Assembly (NCBI GenBank): GCA_964016985.1
Contig: OZ024826.1
Coordinates: 41,919,796-41,983,795 of the forward strand
Direction: 5' to 3'
Origin: Anodontia alba
Taxonomy: Eukaryota; Mollusca; Bivalvia; Lucinida; Lucinidae
Length of the DNA stretch: 64,000 bases
Shown: positions 31,020 through 41,555 of the stretch, in pieces
How the letters are laid out: every line of letters begins with the position of its first letter
Numbering within the stretch: the stretch's first letter is position 1
Translations under genes and position numbers: made by a program
Notes under the pieces: model-generated
What the model was told of the DNA's origin: nothing
Database searches by the model: none
Seen by the model: the letters and a program-made list of their open reading frames with translations, nothing else

Positions 31020-31270
31020 AGCTCTCCATGAAAACCCGTCCATGAAAGCATGTTTTCATGGAGCTCTCAATGAAAACATGTTTTCATGGAAAACTAATTA
31101 GAAGTGCTGTGGTAAAGCAGTGTCATTGAAGTACTGAAAACAAGCTATGAGCACTCATTAGAAGCACCTTTGTGAAGCAATGAGTGCTCACAGTGTTTGT
31201 TGTTGTGGAGAAATAAACAAAATACCAATACATTTTGACTGCCAGAAAGCATGCTATCTGAGATCTAGAA
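31020..31270 (+). repeat. Rearranged MITE family A cluster
   Basis: Repeated CATGTTTTCATGGA hairpins, then two separate TTAGAAG-type cores (GAAGTGCTGTGG and GAAGCACCTTTGTG). An open frame through it is not a gene. Confidence 0.7.
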
Positions 31271-31328
31271 CTATATATAGACTGATTCCTACAGAAAATG
31301 TATCTTTAAACATAACCTCAGGTACCCT

Positions 31329-31436
31329 CCCAGCTAGCATTCTACATAAATCTACAGCGGGCCGTTAGTGGCCCGTCAGCTACCCTGACGGGCTGCTAAC
31401 AGCCCGCTATAGATTTAAGAAGAATGCTTACTGGGC
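31329..31436. mobile_element. 108-bp foldback element with CCCAGCTAGCATTCT ends
   Basis: CCCAGCTAGCATTCTACATA pairs imperfectly with GAATGCTTACTGGG. The interior CAGCGGGCCGTTAGTGGCCC pairs with GGGCTGCTAACAGCCCGCTA. GC-rich stem in an AT-rich region. Confidence 0.85.
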
Positions 31437-31572
31437 TTTGGCAGGAGTTTTCTGCTTCTTGACACCGTTCTTAACCATCTCAGCTTGTATAAGTTCTTCT
31501 TCCTGTTGAATTGCAAAATGGCTGCATTATCATGCTGATAAGGCCCCATATAAACTATTATCAGTAGTGATA

Positions 31573-31912
31573 TACCGTATTCGCCGTAATTACCACACCC
31601 TGTGCTTAAGTTTTTTTTTTAAAATTGCTAGAAATATTTGTAATTTAATATCCCTTTATACGGTACACTTTAAAGATCAGCTGAGAAATTTATGAGGGGC
31701 ATATTTAATGGTACTGATGCAAATTTTTTCTGACTTCTTTGTAAATGCAATGTTGCTGGTAATCATTTGAATTGCCTCAACTTGTCAAGGCAATTCAAGT
31801 GTGTACCAGCAACATATGCTTGTATAAACTTTGAGAAGTAGATGCATGGCCTGTTGTCTGAAAACTGTGAAATTGCTTAACTGTGTGCTTACAGGGATAT
31901 GTGCAGTAACTC
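31573..31912 (-). mobile_element. MITE family H
   Basis: TACCGTATTCGCCGTAATTA left; core TTTGAATTGCCTCAACTTGT/AAGGCAATTCAA; right CTGTGTGCTTACAGGGATAT. Confidence 0.85.
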
Positions 31913-32149
31913 ACCAGGATCAAATACAGTTTTTTCTGATTCAAAATACATTCATATTCTGTGATCTTTTAGAATAGGGCATTGATTCTATAATTAGATC
32001 CGAAAAAAGCTTTTGTTTCTCATACTAAGAACTTTAAGAAAAAGAAAAATAATATGAAAAAAAAAGTTTGCTTATCTGTGGCTCTGCAGGAAAAAAAAAA
32101 AAAAAATAGTTTCTTGATGTCCGGTCACTCTAAACTAATAGCTCCAAAT

Positions 32150-32255
32150 AATCTTTCTGCAATATCTGAATGAAAAAATGTATGTTACTCACTAGAATTG
32201 CTATGGTGAAACAATGTTGATGAGTGCCCAAAACAAGAGTTTTCATGGAGAACTT
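32150..32255 (+). repeat. MITE family A fragment
   Basis: TCACTAGAATTGCTATGGTG core and GAGTTTTCATGGAGAAC right arm. Ends missing. Confidence 0.6.
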
Positions 32256-32275
32256 TAATGAAATTTTAACATTTT

Positions 32276-32410
32276 TTATAGCTCTAATAAAGGCTTTTTT
32301 TTTCAACCCAACACTATTGATATTTTTCTTATTTCTCTGCAGATACTCATTAGAAGCATCTCATTGAGGCATATCTAATGAGTAACCATAACATAATGGA
32401 TTTATGGGCA
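32276..32410 (+). mobile_element. MITE family A
   Basis: TATAGCTCTAATAAAGGC start; core GAAGCATCTCATTGAGGCAT; GGATTTATGGGCAGA end. Confidence 0.78.
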
Positions 32411-32449
32411 GATCGTTGGTGCGGAAAGGCCGACAATCATCAGAAAAAA

Positions 32450-32520
32450 AGGCTTACAGATGATTCACATGAAACGGCAAACATTATTTTCTCTGAAAAG
32501 CTGCCTTATCTTGAGCAATG
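32450..32520. repeat. MITE family F fragment
   Basis: GATGATTCACATGAAACGGC and TTATTTTCTCTGAAAAG only. Confidence 0.6.
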
Positions 32521-32615
32521 AAAGTCTTCTAGGTCCCCAAAAAATTAAGAATGTAAACAGACCCAGATCAGTGGACCTGTTTTTTTTTTCTCAGTCACTG
32601 CAAAACAGTTTATCT

Positions 32616-32848
32616 GGGCCCAGTTGTTCAAAGTATCCTAAGCTTAATGAGCTCATTAGTCGTCAAAATGTTAATTGTTCTAGTAAGTACAGTATCTAAT
32701 TCACAGGTATTTTTGCTGAAAAAAATGTGAGTAGCTTTTGCAAATCACATTTTTTTCAGCAAAAATATTAGGGTATATGCCATATTTAACGATCAAAGTT
32801 TTAACCATACATTAACTAACAACATCGTTAGTTTTGAACAACTGGGCC
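32616..32848 (-). mobile_element. MITE family D, core shortened
   Basis: GGGCCCAGTTGTTCAAAGTA to TTTTGAACAACTGGGCC. The core keeps GAGTAGCTTTTGCAAATCAC without a full partner arm. Confidence 0.9.
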
Positions 32849-33868
32849 TAGATTGTTGACCCAGGATAGTGGAAAAACTAATTGCTCAGACCTCTTTCTG
32901 ATCAGGTTTGTTTTTGCTTTGAACCAGATTCTTGGCATAGTTCCCTGTTTTTCTTATTGATTGTGTACTATGATACTTATTTATTGCATCACTATACCTT
33001 GACTCTTGGATTGTTGTTTACAATCTGAAAGTACTTTTACAAGTTCTTTTCCCACACAGTTATTGTTAGGCCTTAGTGATATGTCATTGTGCGAGTGTGA
33101 TATATCATGATGAGGGACATTAATAGTATTTTATGGGGCAGTTTAATCTGTGTCTACTGTGCTGTTTCCTCAGGCATGCCTATCCAAATATTTAGAGGAT
33201 GTACAACACTAATTCTTGAATTACAATTGAATTGTGACACAACTTCTTTTCTTTTAAATTAAGACTGTGTACTTGCTAAAAACAAAGCAAACAAAATTTC
33301 ATTTTATCTTCTGATATAGAGAACTTTTACTAAAAGTCTGTCGTAACGAGTTTTGTCTCATTTGATTTTCACCTCAGTCCCGGCAAATAGGCATATGATT
33401 TGCCCTTTCTTACAAAAGTACCTTCAAGCAGTGTATGTCATTAATTCTATCAAACTTTTATTCTAAATAGAGCAGGTTTTCTTTTGATTTTCAAAACTTA
33501 ATTTTGGTTTGAACTTGAAGATCATATTGTAAAGATGTTTAAAATGCACCCAATGAAAGTTGAATCAAAGGATTTGACAAAAAATACCCTTTGCATGAGA
33601 TTTATCATGGCCTGAAGGCATGGACATTTTTCCATACAGAGGTCTACTGAATTCGGTCACAAATGATCTTATAAGACTATGTCTAAAATTATTTCAAAAT
33701 GTCATCCACTGCAGTTGTGACTGGCACTTTATGGGTTAGGTCCTATGTTTTAGTATGTTACGGAATGATCATATTTGTTTTCTATAGCTGTTGTAAAAAC
33801 TAATTTTATCAGTCAATATATTGTCTGAATAACTAACGATTGTGGAGACATTTATTCGAAATTGACAA
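32849..33868. other. Repeat-poor intronic DNA
   Basis: About 1 kb without MITEs except an F right-end shred (GTCATCCACTGCAGTTGTGA, about 33700). No splice-bounded coding segment recognised. Confidence 0.5.
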
Positions 33869-34009
33869 ATTCTGCTCTAAACATAGATTGTGGGTACTTT
33901 TAAGAACTGCCTCGGCAAGGCAGTTCTAAGCAGTAACCTACAATCTATGTTTTTGAGCAGAAATAAGAAAACTAATGTATACCCTGTAAACCCCAGTTTT
34001 ACTATATAA
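33869..34009 (+). mobile_element. MITE family B, both ends missing
   Basis: CTCTAAACATAGATTGTGGG; core AACTGCCTCGGCAAGGCAGT; AACCCCAGTTTTACTATATA where it joins a truncated G. Confidence 0.85.
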
Positions 34010-34194
34010 CTAACTCTACTTATCCTAAAATTTGAAATAGTCCATTTTACTACCTCTTGATGTGTCTAAAATATTGCTGTATTTGTGGCAAATAGTGTAG
34101 ACCCTGATTGGATGCTGCATTCTGCGGCATCTGATCTGGGTCTACACTGTTTGCAAAGACCTAACTATCCCTATGCTTTGGGTTTTAACGGTAA
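34009..34194 (+). mobile_element. MITE family G, left end missing
   Basis: CTTATCCTAAAATTTGAAAT through GGATGCTGCATTCTGCGGCA to GGGTTTTAACGGTA. Confidence 0.88.
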
Positions 34195-34555
34195 GTTACG
34201 AAGTACAACCTGCACATTGGCTGGGATCCTAACCTGATTGTCTTCTCTGTGTAGGCTGGTGCCTGTCCTCAGAGTTGACATTATAGAAAAATGTAGGTTT
34301 CTAGCCTTGCTACTCAGAAATTTAAATCACAAAGTTCAAACCATGACAGTATTACTATTAGATAAGATAGGTGCATGAATGACAGGCAAATTGTAAATGC
34401 CAGCAGTACCACAGGTGTTGGAAATTTTTGTATTTATTTTAAACTGTAAAGCACCAGTCACAGCAGCATTATTTTATTTTTTTTTTTTCTGTTGTACATG
34501 TATTACCTGACAATCATATTTATGATTATTGTTAAATGGAATTGGTTTAGTTTAT
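34195..34555. other. Unassigned intronic DNA
   Basis: T-rich run near 34474. No feature recognised. Confidence 0.45.
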
Positions 34556-35030
34556 TTTCATAGTTCCAGATAACTTAAATTTAGTTTCAACTAAAAAAAA
34601 GTTTTTATATACATTACGAAAACAAGCCTATTCAAATATACTGAAACTTTTACCACCAAAAAAAAACGAAAATTTTCAAATAAAAAATTCTAATATTTTT
34701 CATATTTCTGCTCAAAACATAGATTGAGGGTACTCATTAGAACCGCCTTGTCGCGTTAGAACCGCCTCGACAAGGCGGTTCTAACAAGTACCCATAATCT
34801 ATGTTTTGAGCAGAAATAAGAAAAATAATGTATACGCCTGTAAACCCCAGTTTTACTATATAAAAGTGGGGTTTAAGAGGGTCAAAATTATATAGGTATG
34901 TTTTCGTGATGTTTTTTTTTTTATTTCTACTTGAAAACATGTTGTTGGTATTATTCATAGAAGCACCTCACTGAGGCGCTTCTAATGAGTAACCATACAT
35001 ATGTTTTCATGGAGAAAAGAACAAAATTTA
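34556..35030 (+). mobile_element. MITE family A split by a B insertion
   Basis: Left piece CATAGTTCCAGATAAC...TTTTTATATAC; right piece TTTATTTCTACTTGAAAACA with core GAAGCACCTCACTGAGGCGC. A B element fills the gap. Confidence 0.85.
34613..34910 (+). mobile_element. MITE family B nested in A
   Basis: ATTACGAAAACAAGCCTATT to GGTATGTTTTCGTGAT. The hairpin tip is duplicated: TTAGAACCGCCTTGTCG then TTAGAACCGCCTCGACAAGG. Confidence 0.95.
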
Positions 35031-35278
35031 ATCTGATGCAATAATTTTGATGTGAAAGTGTGCAGGATGGCATTTACATTTATAATATTCGGTTGCTGAA
35101 TTTGAAAAAAAAAAAGAAATTTGCTGTGCTTGGCCTGGAGTAATTTGGTCAGTGAACCAGCCTAGGCCAATGTAGGCCAGGCCAGAGCAGGCCATGCTAG
35201 AAAATAAACATACCTGTATTGTAAATTGACCAAATTGACCAGTTGCTAAAAATCGACTTCAAAAGAGAGGTCCACTGC

Positions 35279-35560
35279 ATAACGAAAACAGGCCTATATA
35301 ATTTTGACCCTTTTAAACCTCACTTTTATATAGTAAAACTGGGGTTTACAGGGGTATACATTATTTTTCTTATTTTGCTAAAAAAACCCATAGATTGTGT
35401 GGGTATTTGTTAGAACGACCTCACTGAGGCAGACTTCTAACAAGTACCCACAATCTATGTTTTGAGCAGGAATATGAAAAATATCAGAATTTTTTATTTG
35501 AAAATTTTCCTTTCTCGGTTGTAAAATTTTCAATATATTTGAATAGGCGTGTTTTAGTAA
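35279..35560 (-). mobile_element. MITE family B
   Basis: ATAACGAAAACAGGCCTATA to GGCGTGTTTTAGTAAT; core TTAGAACGACCTCACTGAGG. Confidence 0.94.
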
Positions 35561-35744
35561 TGGTACTTTAGGCATGACAATAAGAAAATGCTGCATTCCA
35601 CATGAAAACAGCAAGTTGCTCACCAGTAGATACCTGTTTATACAGCAAAAATATATAAACAAGATAATCAAAAGGTCAAATCCACAGCCTACAACTGAAT
35701 GAATGGTCTTGCAATATTGTAAACAATCTTACAGATAATATTTA

Positions 35745-35932
35745 TCATTCTCTGGGCTAATTCAGCAGTCAACAAACCGATGTTATTTTTCTTATTTTTT
35801 CCCAGAAAATAGGATGCAACAGTTCTTGCAAATTGTCTCCATGAAATGTTGAATCATGTTTTCTGGGAAATATAAGAAAAATATGACCAATTTATCGTCT
35901 GCTGTATGAGCCAAGAGAATGGTAAAGGTTAA
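35745..35932 (+). mobile_element. MITE family E
   Basis: ATCATTCTCTGGGCTAATTC start; GTCTCCATGAAATGTTGAAT; ends GAGAATGGTAAAGGTTAA, so both ends read like the TTACC end. Confidence 0.85.
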
Positions 35933-36293
35933 ACAACCTTGAGACCAAGCCTTGAGATAATCTTAAAGTCAGTCAAACACTTGTAGCTTTATTTTATCTT
36001 CTCTTCGAGATTTATTCTTACCAAATTAAGTTCAAATATTTACAGTGTAGTGCTTATATAGTAAAATTAAGTCCTGTTATATGATACAGTACCGTTATAT
36101 TAAGTTATGCAGTGTAAACACCCTATTCTCCCATAACATATAGTGAAAATTGAAGTATGTGGGGCTATATTATTAGGCGACTTTTCTCAATTTTGCTTTT
36201 TTCAGTTCGTTTATTGTTTTTCTGTCATGATCAGTCAGCCTTTTGCTCTGCCTAAATATATTGTAGTGAGTGCAACACTAAAATTTCCTCATT
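35933..36293. other. Unassigned intronic DNA
   Basis: Contains TATATAGTAAAATTAAGTCC. No family recognised. Confidence 0.45.
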
Positions 36294-36514
36294 TTAACCC
36301 TTGTCCTGCTGAACCCGGATATGTCCTGCCTTTGCAAACAGTGTACCGGGTAGATCCAGATCAGTTGGCTTCTTCAGAAGCCAACTGATCTGGATCTCCA
36401 CTGTTTGCCATTCAGTATTTGAATTTGTATCAACAACCTGGATCATATAATCTGATTGGCTAAAAATTAGAAGTGGGCATGGCATCTTAATTTATTCAGC
36501 AGGACAAGAGTTAA
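36294..36514 (-). mobile_element. MITE family C, complete
   Basis: TTAACCCTTGTCCTGCTGAA to CAGCAGGACAAGAGTTAA; hairpin GTTGGCTTCTTCAGAAGCCA. A 5-base CCGGG insertion lies in the left stem. Confidence 0.95.
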
Positions 36515-36678
36515 ATATTCCACCATATGCAGTGGTCTGTGCCTTGCTCTAGGTTATTTGCGTTACTGATATTACCAAAAATGCTGCTTATTTGGAGCAT
36601 TTCTTAAAAAAAGCCAACCACCATGGAAGTTTGGGAAAAACAATCCCCAATCTTGACAGTTTTTAAGCACCCAGGTGT

Positions 36679-36891
36679 TTTAACTTTTACCATTCTCTAG
36701 GCAAATACAACAGATAACAAACTGGATATTTTCTGTATGTTTTTAACAGAAAATTGGCTTTGACATTTTGTGCATATTGTCTCCATAGAAGAAAATTTGC
36801 TTGAGATGTCAAATCCTGTTTCTGGGAAAAATAAGACAAAACATTTCAAAATGTCATCTGTTGAATTTTTTATCCGGCATGCTATGCGTAA
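36679..36891 (+). mobile_element. MITE family E
   Basis: AACTTTTACCATTCTCTAGG start; GGCTTTGACATTTTGTGCAT arm; end CCGGCATGCTATGCGTAAA. Confidence 0.88.
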
Positions 36892-36971
36892 AAGGCTCTG
36901 TTTATTTGGACTTGCCTGCATATAAAGTTTAAGGTGTTTCTACAGTCATCATATATATATATATATAGATA

Positions 36972-37191
36972 CACTACAACCTCTTTATAACATGGTTCGT
37001 TATAACACGATTTTGGCTATAACACGGTTCAAAGATGGATCCCAAAAATGTATAGATTATATTGAAAAATGACCATAAATGGTCATTTTTCAATATAATC
37101 TATACAGTTTTGTTTGGATATAACATGATTGTTTAACTAACACCGTTTATGCTATGGATCCCAACAATAGTGTTATAAAGAGGTTGTGATG
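36972..37191 (+). mobile_element. MITE family I, TA-flanked, beside the TM3 exon
   Basis: CACTACAACCTCTTTATAAC and GTTATAAAGAGGTTGTGATG inverted ends flanked by TA; core ATGACCATAAATGGTCAT. The TA target and the end style fit pogo/Tc1-mariner MITEs. Ends 41 bp before exon 37233. Confidence 0.88.
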
Positions 37192-37232
37192 TATATGTAT
37201 ATATACATGTATATATATTGTTCTATTTTCAG

Positions 37233-37524
37233 GCGTTGGAGTTGGCATGGTGATAGTTTCTGGTCTTGTGTGTGTTTACTACAATGTCATTGTTGCATGG
37301 ACGTTATATTACCTCTTCATGTCATTCCGAGCCATTTTACCATGGAGCACCTGTACGAACTCCTGGAACACTGCAAACTGTGTCGATGTAGCAACATCTA
37401 CAGGTGCTGGGGCCAATTTAAGCACTGCAGTAAATGGGACAAATGCATCCATAGTTGCTTATTCTGTTTCCAATATGACGACCAATATTACAAAAGCTGT
37501 ATCTTCAAGCGAGGAATTCTGGGA
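37233..37524 (+). CDS. SLC6 transporter exon: TM3 and glycosylated extracellular loop 2
   Basis: The acceptor TTCTATTTTCAG ends at 37232; the GTAAGT donor starts at 37525. The exon is 292 nt, entered in phase 1 and left in phase 2. It encodes GVGVGMVIVSGLVCVYYNVI, then VAWTLYYLFMSFRAILPWST. The YYN...W...YYLF pattern is TM3, which carries the aromatic pocket residue. Extracellular loop 2 follows, with the conserved disulfide pair in CTNSWNTANC. The rest of the loop holds five N-glycosylation sequons (NLS, NGT, NAS, NMT, NIT) and ends SSSEEFWE before the donor. The WxTCxNSWNT wording fits glycine or proline carriers best, but substrate cannot be fixed from this part. A TA-flanked MITE ends 41 bp upstream. 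Confidence 0.94.
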
Positions 37525-37599
37525 GTAAGTGAAGAGTTTTGTTTCTACCCCTAGCACAGTTAGATGTGTGAGTAGGTCCTATGCTGGGCTAGATGCAGT

Positions 37600-37870
37600 A
37601 CAGTAAATGTTTGCCATTCTACTAAGTAGTTTAAGAAACAATAGTACAGAAAGCAAAAATTAGGCCAAAAAAGGATGGAATAATGTGTTCGAAATTTTAG
37701 GACATTTACAGTAATTTTCCTAAAGTTTGTACACCTACCTTCACTACAAAGTGCATAGGCAAACGATGCAGATCCAAATCAAACTGCTCCATCAGGAGCA
37801 GTTCATCAGGGTCAATACTGTTTGCCATTCCATCCATTTTTGAAATGTACACAAAGTCAAGAATGACCCT
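37600..37870. mobile_element. MITE family N, internally rearranged
   Basis: TTCGAAATTTTAGGACATTT with CAAACTGCTCCATCAGGAGC and GGGTCAATACTGTTTGCCAT. The end segment is duplicated on the left. Confidence 0.72.
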
Positions 37871-37984
37871 CCTGATTTCAGGTTGCAAAGTTCCGGTTTG
37901 AGTCCACGATTAGAGGCAGAATTCAATTTAGCCGTATCAGTTTGACTTAATTAATGTTTGAAGAGATGTAAATCACCAAATCAT

Positions 37985-38020
37985 TATCATTATTATCATC
38001 ATCATCATCATCATCATCAT
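37985..38020. repeat. (ATC)n microsatellite
   Basis: About ten ATC units, the last eight perfect. Confidence 0.95.
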
Positions 38021-38029
38021 AAGCAATTA

Positions 38030-38072
38030 AGACAGAAAGTGTTCAAAATTTTAGGACATTAACTGTAAGGAA
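38030..38072. repeat. MITE family N end fragment
   Basis: GTGTTCAAAATTTTAGGACA followed by TTAACTGTAAGG. Confidence 0.6.
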
Positions 38073-38162
38073 TTTCAAAGCTTATTTTCTGGGTAAAATA
38101 TGAAAAAATATTTCAAAATGTTGTCTGCAGAATATTGTACCGAGCACACTATTTTGCATTAA
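38073..38162 (+). repeat. MITE family E right half
   Basis: TTATTTTCTGGGTAAAATAT, CAAAATGTTGTCTGCAGAAT and TTTTGCATTAA. Confidence 0.72.
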
Positions 38163-38678
38163 ACAAACTAATTTTAAAACAAGATACCTTAAGCTTTTAA
38201 AAGAGCTTGGATAATCCTTTCCTAGCAATTTGTACAAGGTAGTTTATATGATATAGGTATCCTTACATGTTTTAGGATTGATTTTTGATACTTTATAAGA
38301 ATGCATCATTCTGAGTAGTCTGTTTTTTTTTTATTATTTTAATCATGACATCAATCTTTCATTACTCCAGTCATGTGTTGTAAGTTGACAAAGCCAGTCA
38401 GCTGTTCCCACAGAAGGGACTAAAGATACAATGACAGTCACACGTATCTCTTTTTCTATGTCCATAGCTTCTTTTTGGTAGCTTGTAGTTTTGTCAGGTT
38501 CTTGATTCCTAAATGTAAACCTCGAGCTGCAAATTGCCACCAGGAGTAAATGAGGCTAAAACAGGTTTGTTGGGGAACCCTATACACTTCCAATAGTCTA
38601 TACTACCGCAGAAAATGGCTGTTCTGGAGAAAAATCACTTTCTTCCAATGTCTTGAGTCAAGTCTTGTACCATAATTC
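38163..38678. other. Unassigned DNA with possible retroelement shred
   Basis: On the minus strand 38346-38540, the peptide EKEIRVTVIVSLVPSVGTA resembles a conserved stretch seen near the C-terminus of some LINE polyproteins. The match is weak and from memory only. Confidence 0.3.
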
Positions 38679-38930
38679 CAGGGTTGAGTGCAAGACTGTA
38701 GTAACTCAAACATAATTTTGAAACCCTTGTTTAGGGGCAACTTTGACCCCTTTGTAAACAATGCAAATTTAGGTGCCATTGCTCATATGAGCAATGGCAC
38801 CTAAATTTCCATTGTTTACAGACAGAAATGTTGTAATCTTCATAATGCCTTCATGGTGAGGAGATTTAGTATTGGGACAAACAACCATCTGACTTGCTAC
38901 AGTCTTGTGATCAGCCCTCAAATTATTTAT
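38679..38930 (+). mobile_element. MITE family K
   Basis: CAGGGTTGAGTGCAAGACTG left, AGTCTTGTGATCAGCCCTCA right; core AGGTGCCATTGCTC/GAGCAATGGCACCT, as at 26598 in opposite orientation. Confidence 0.9.
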
Positions 38931-38932
38931 CC

Positions 38933-39153
38933 TAAGTATTGGGACACTTTAACTCCATTTCATACTTTTAGGACAACTCCTTATCATTCTTGTCCTAAAA
39001 TTTGAGCAAGTCCATTTTACCGGCTACCTGCTGATGTGTCTAAATATAGTGCTGGACGAGTGGCAAGCAATACAGACTTAGACCAGATGCCAGTTCTGCC
39101 AGATACTGTTTGCTTAGGCCTGTCTGTCTCTATATTTGGGATTATAACATTAT
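38933..39153 (+). mobile_element. MITE family G, core damaged
   Basis: TTATCCTAAGTATTGGGACA start; TGATGTGTCTAAATATAGTG; CTTAGGCCTGTCTGTCTCTA end. The two hairpin arms no longer match fully. Confidence 0.82.
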
Positions 39154-39453
39154 CTAAAGACCTGTACACTATTTGTCTGCCATATTTGAACTGCACTATA
39201 AATTGTAAAAGACCTAGATGACCTTCAACTCATCTAAGGGCTGCTGACCTTCAATCTAAGTAAACAAAAATTAGAAGAATTGGTGATTTGTGTTTTAACT
39301 GAATTATCATCCATTTTACTGTCATTCATTTAATACTGTCAGTTTTGACATTAGAACAAAAACAAGTAATATCTGTAAACATAGGAAAGGAAGTACATTT
39401 ACATACTTGTAACAATGAAAAAAAGAAAAAAAAAAAAACAGATACGGGAAAAA

Positions 39454-39532
39454 AAAAAAAAGTCCTGGGATTCAAACCCACAACCTTCTGCATGCGTGGC
39501 GAGCACTCTCCAGACTGAGCTATGCATACTTA
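39454..39532 (-). mobile_element. SINE type 3 head, copy 1
   Basis: The minus strand reads TAGCTCAGTCTGGAGAGTGC (A box-like) and GTGGGTTTGAATCCCAGGAC (B box-like), then an A-rich tail. The + strand shows an A-run followed by GTCCTGGGATTCAAACCCAC. A short tRNA-like repeat. Confidence 0.8.
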
Positions 39533-39562
39533 TAACAATGAAAAAAGGAAAAAACAGATTCG

Positions 39563-39643
39563 TAAAAAAAAAAAAAGTCCTGGGATTCGCAGACTCGCAA
39601 CCTTCTGCATGCGTGGCGAGCGCTCTCCAGACTGAGCTATAGA
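39563..39643 (-). mobile_element. SINE type 3 head, copy 2 in tandem
   Basis: Same unit 115 bp downstream, with the B box altered to GCGAGTCTGCGAATCCCAGG. Both copies are preceded by A-rich GAAAAAAACAGAT-like spacers, so the whole 115-bp unit is duplicated. Confidence 0.8.
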
Positions 39644-39659
39644 GCTATTTTGGCACTGC

Positions 39660-40094
39660 CTGAAAAATAATAATATATTGCTAAGCAACTACATTTTTCT
39701 AATGCTAAAAATAAACATAAATCAAAAATGTGCATATGGAAGGACAGAAGAGTCTTTATGGATGGAAAAGAATTACAAGTATCCGGTTTTTATTTTTATT
39801 ATTTACCTTTTTAGGTTTGTTCTCACCTCGCAGTTTTATGGTCATCTTGAAAACACTTCTCAAAGCATAATTTATAATGAATAAGATGGCCTACCCTTTA
39901 ACGGTAATAGCAGAAACGGTCATTTTGCAGATTCCTTTAGTTTGTATGGCATATTTGTGATTTCATACAGCTGCTGACAGAGCTGGTTCTGAATAATGTT
40001 CTTATACGACTACATGGAATAAAATATGGCTCAGTTCTAGACTTGCTAGTTGCTACCTTTTGAAAATAGGTTTTTCGCAATATATTTTTAAATA
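39660..40094. other. Unassigned intronic DNA
   Basis: AT-rich. No family recognised. Confidence 0.45.
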
Positions 40095-40436
40095 CAGTTG
40101 ACTCTCGTTATCTCGACCTCGCTTATCTCGAAGAACCGCTTATCTGGAAGTGAAAATCTGGTCCCTGCTTAAAAATGAAAATCTAATAACAAGTAACAAA
40201 ATATTGTGGAAAAGAGGAGAAATTGCTCCTAAGGAGCAATTTCTCCACTTTTCCACAATATTTTCAACATATGTCTAACTTCAAGAGTCCAATTACATAT
40301 ACATTTGTTAAATGCGGTTGTTCGATTTATTTTTTCCTCAAGTCTGCAAATCTGATATGTCGAAGTACGGATATCTCGAAGTATTTTAGAGAGTCCTTTG
40401 GAGTTCGAGATAACGAGAGTCGACTGTATTTAATTT
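40095..40436 (+). mobile_element. Element J, pogo-like MITE
   Basis: Flanking TA, then CAGTTGACTCTCGTTATCTC; right end GAGATAACGAGAGTCGACTG then TA. Internal GCTTATCTCGAAGAACCGCT and a core GGAGAAATTGCTCC/GGAGCAATTTCTCC. TA duplication plus CAGT-type ends fit the pogo/Tigger group of Tc1-mariner. No transposase frame. Confidence 0.9.
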
Positions 40437-40921
40437 ATGAAAATTATCTGTATGATGAAAGTTATTCAAGAGAACATAAGCTGATTCCCCAAAAAAGGTA
40501 AAGCGGTAATCAAATGAGTATTTAGGTAAATTTAAAAAAATACTATTAATCTATTAATTTTCTTTCATAACTCCCACATTTACACATGTATGGGCAGTTT
40601 GTCGCCTGCTCAGCATATATACATGTTGTATATACTGGGAAATTAAGCGAGTTACTGTTTCCTTTTTTTTTCTTATTATGACTCCAGACCCAGGCTGTAC
40701 TACAGGAGTAAACATAACTTCGTCTATATCTTTATTTGATCCCAAGCAAGAAAATGTTTTGTACCGACTCTCAAAATAAATGCTATAATTAATCATTATG
40801 AACATTCCTCTATATACAAACAAAGTTTCAGTTATATATACATTTCATTTGCATGATTGATTGACAGAATGGAATTGACAGAATGGAACTTATAGTCTGA
40901 CTCAGAACTTACACAAATACT
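40437..40921. other. Unassigned intronic DNA
   Basis: Short TATATACA repeats. An open frame on the minus strand has no recognisable product. Confidence 0.45.
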
Positions 40922-41178
40922 GAAATGAAAATATGCCTATTCAAATATATAGAAAATTTTACCTCCAAAAACTGAAAATTTTCAGATAAAAAACCCTGCT
41001 ATTTTTCATTTTAATATTTCTGCTCAAAACATAGATGACAAGGTGGTTCTAACAAGTATCCACAATCTATGTTTTTAGCAGAAATAAGAAAAATAATGCA
41101 TACCTCTGTTAACACCAGTTTTACTATATAAAAGTGGGGTTTAATGGGGTCAAAATTATATAGGCATGTTTTCATGAT
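40922..41178 (+). mobile_element. MITE family B, left core arm deleted
   Basis: AATGAAAATATGCCTATTCA to GGCATGTTTTCATGAT; only the right arm AAGGTGGTTCTAACAAGT is kept. Confidence 0.92.
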
Positions 41179-41555
41179 GATTTTAAATGTTGCTGTAGCT
41201 ACATTTTAAACATAATTGTTTCTATTTATACTAATCAACTATTGCCAAGTAACTGAAAAAGGTCATTATTCACTTAGGATGTCATCAGTGGTAGGCTTAT
41301 GTGATATTCCGACAAAAGTACAACATTGAAAATCCCATTCAAAAATAGTTTGGCAAATTTCTGGCAGTTGCCAGGAAAAATTGAAGAAATAGCAGTAAAT
41401 TCAAAATATTACTTCTTTCTATTGTTTATAAGTGAGAACTGCGTACATTTTGCATAAGAAGCTGAAGTGCATGTCTGCAAAACAATGGTGAAATGCTCAG
41501 AAAGGAATAATTTTGGTAATGTTTATTTGAGCACTGGGCATAAATGACAGCAGTT
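41179..41555. other. Unassigned intronic DNA
   Basis: No repeat or coding segment recognised. Confidence 0.45.

Noticed and set aside
37186..37554. 122-codon open frame in another frame over the TM3 exon
   Set aside because: Shadow of the true SLC6 exon; only the 37233-37524 frame matches the family.
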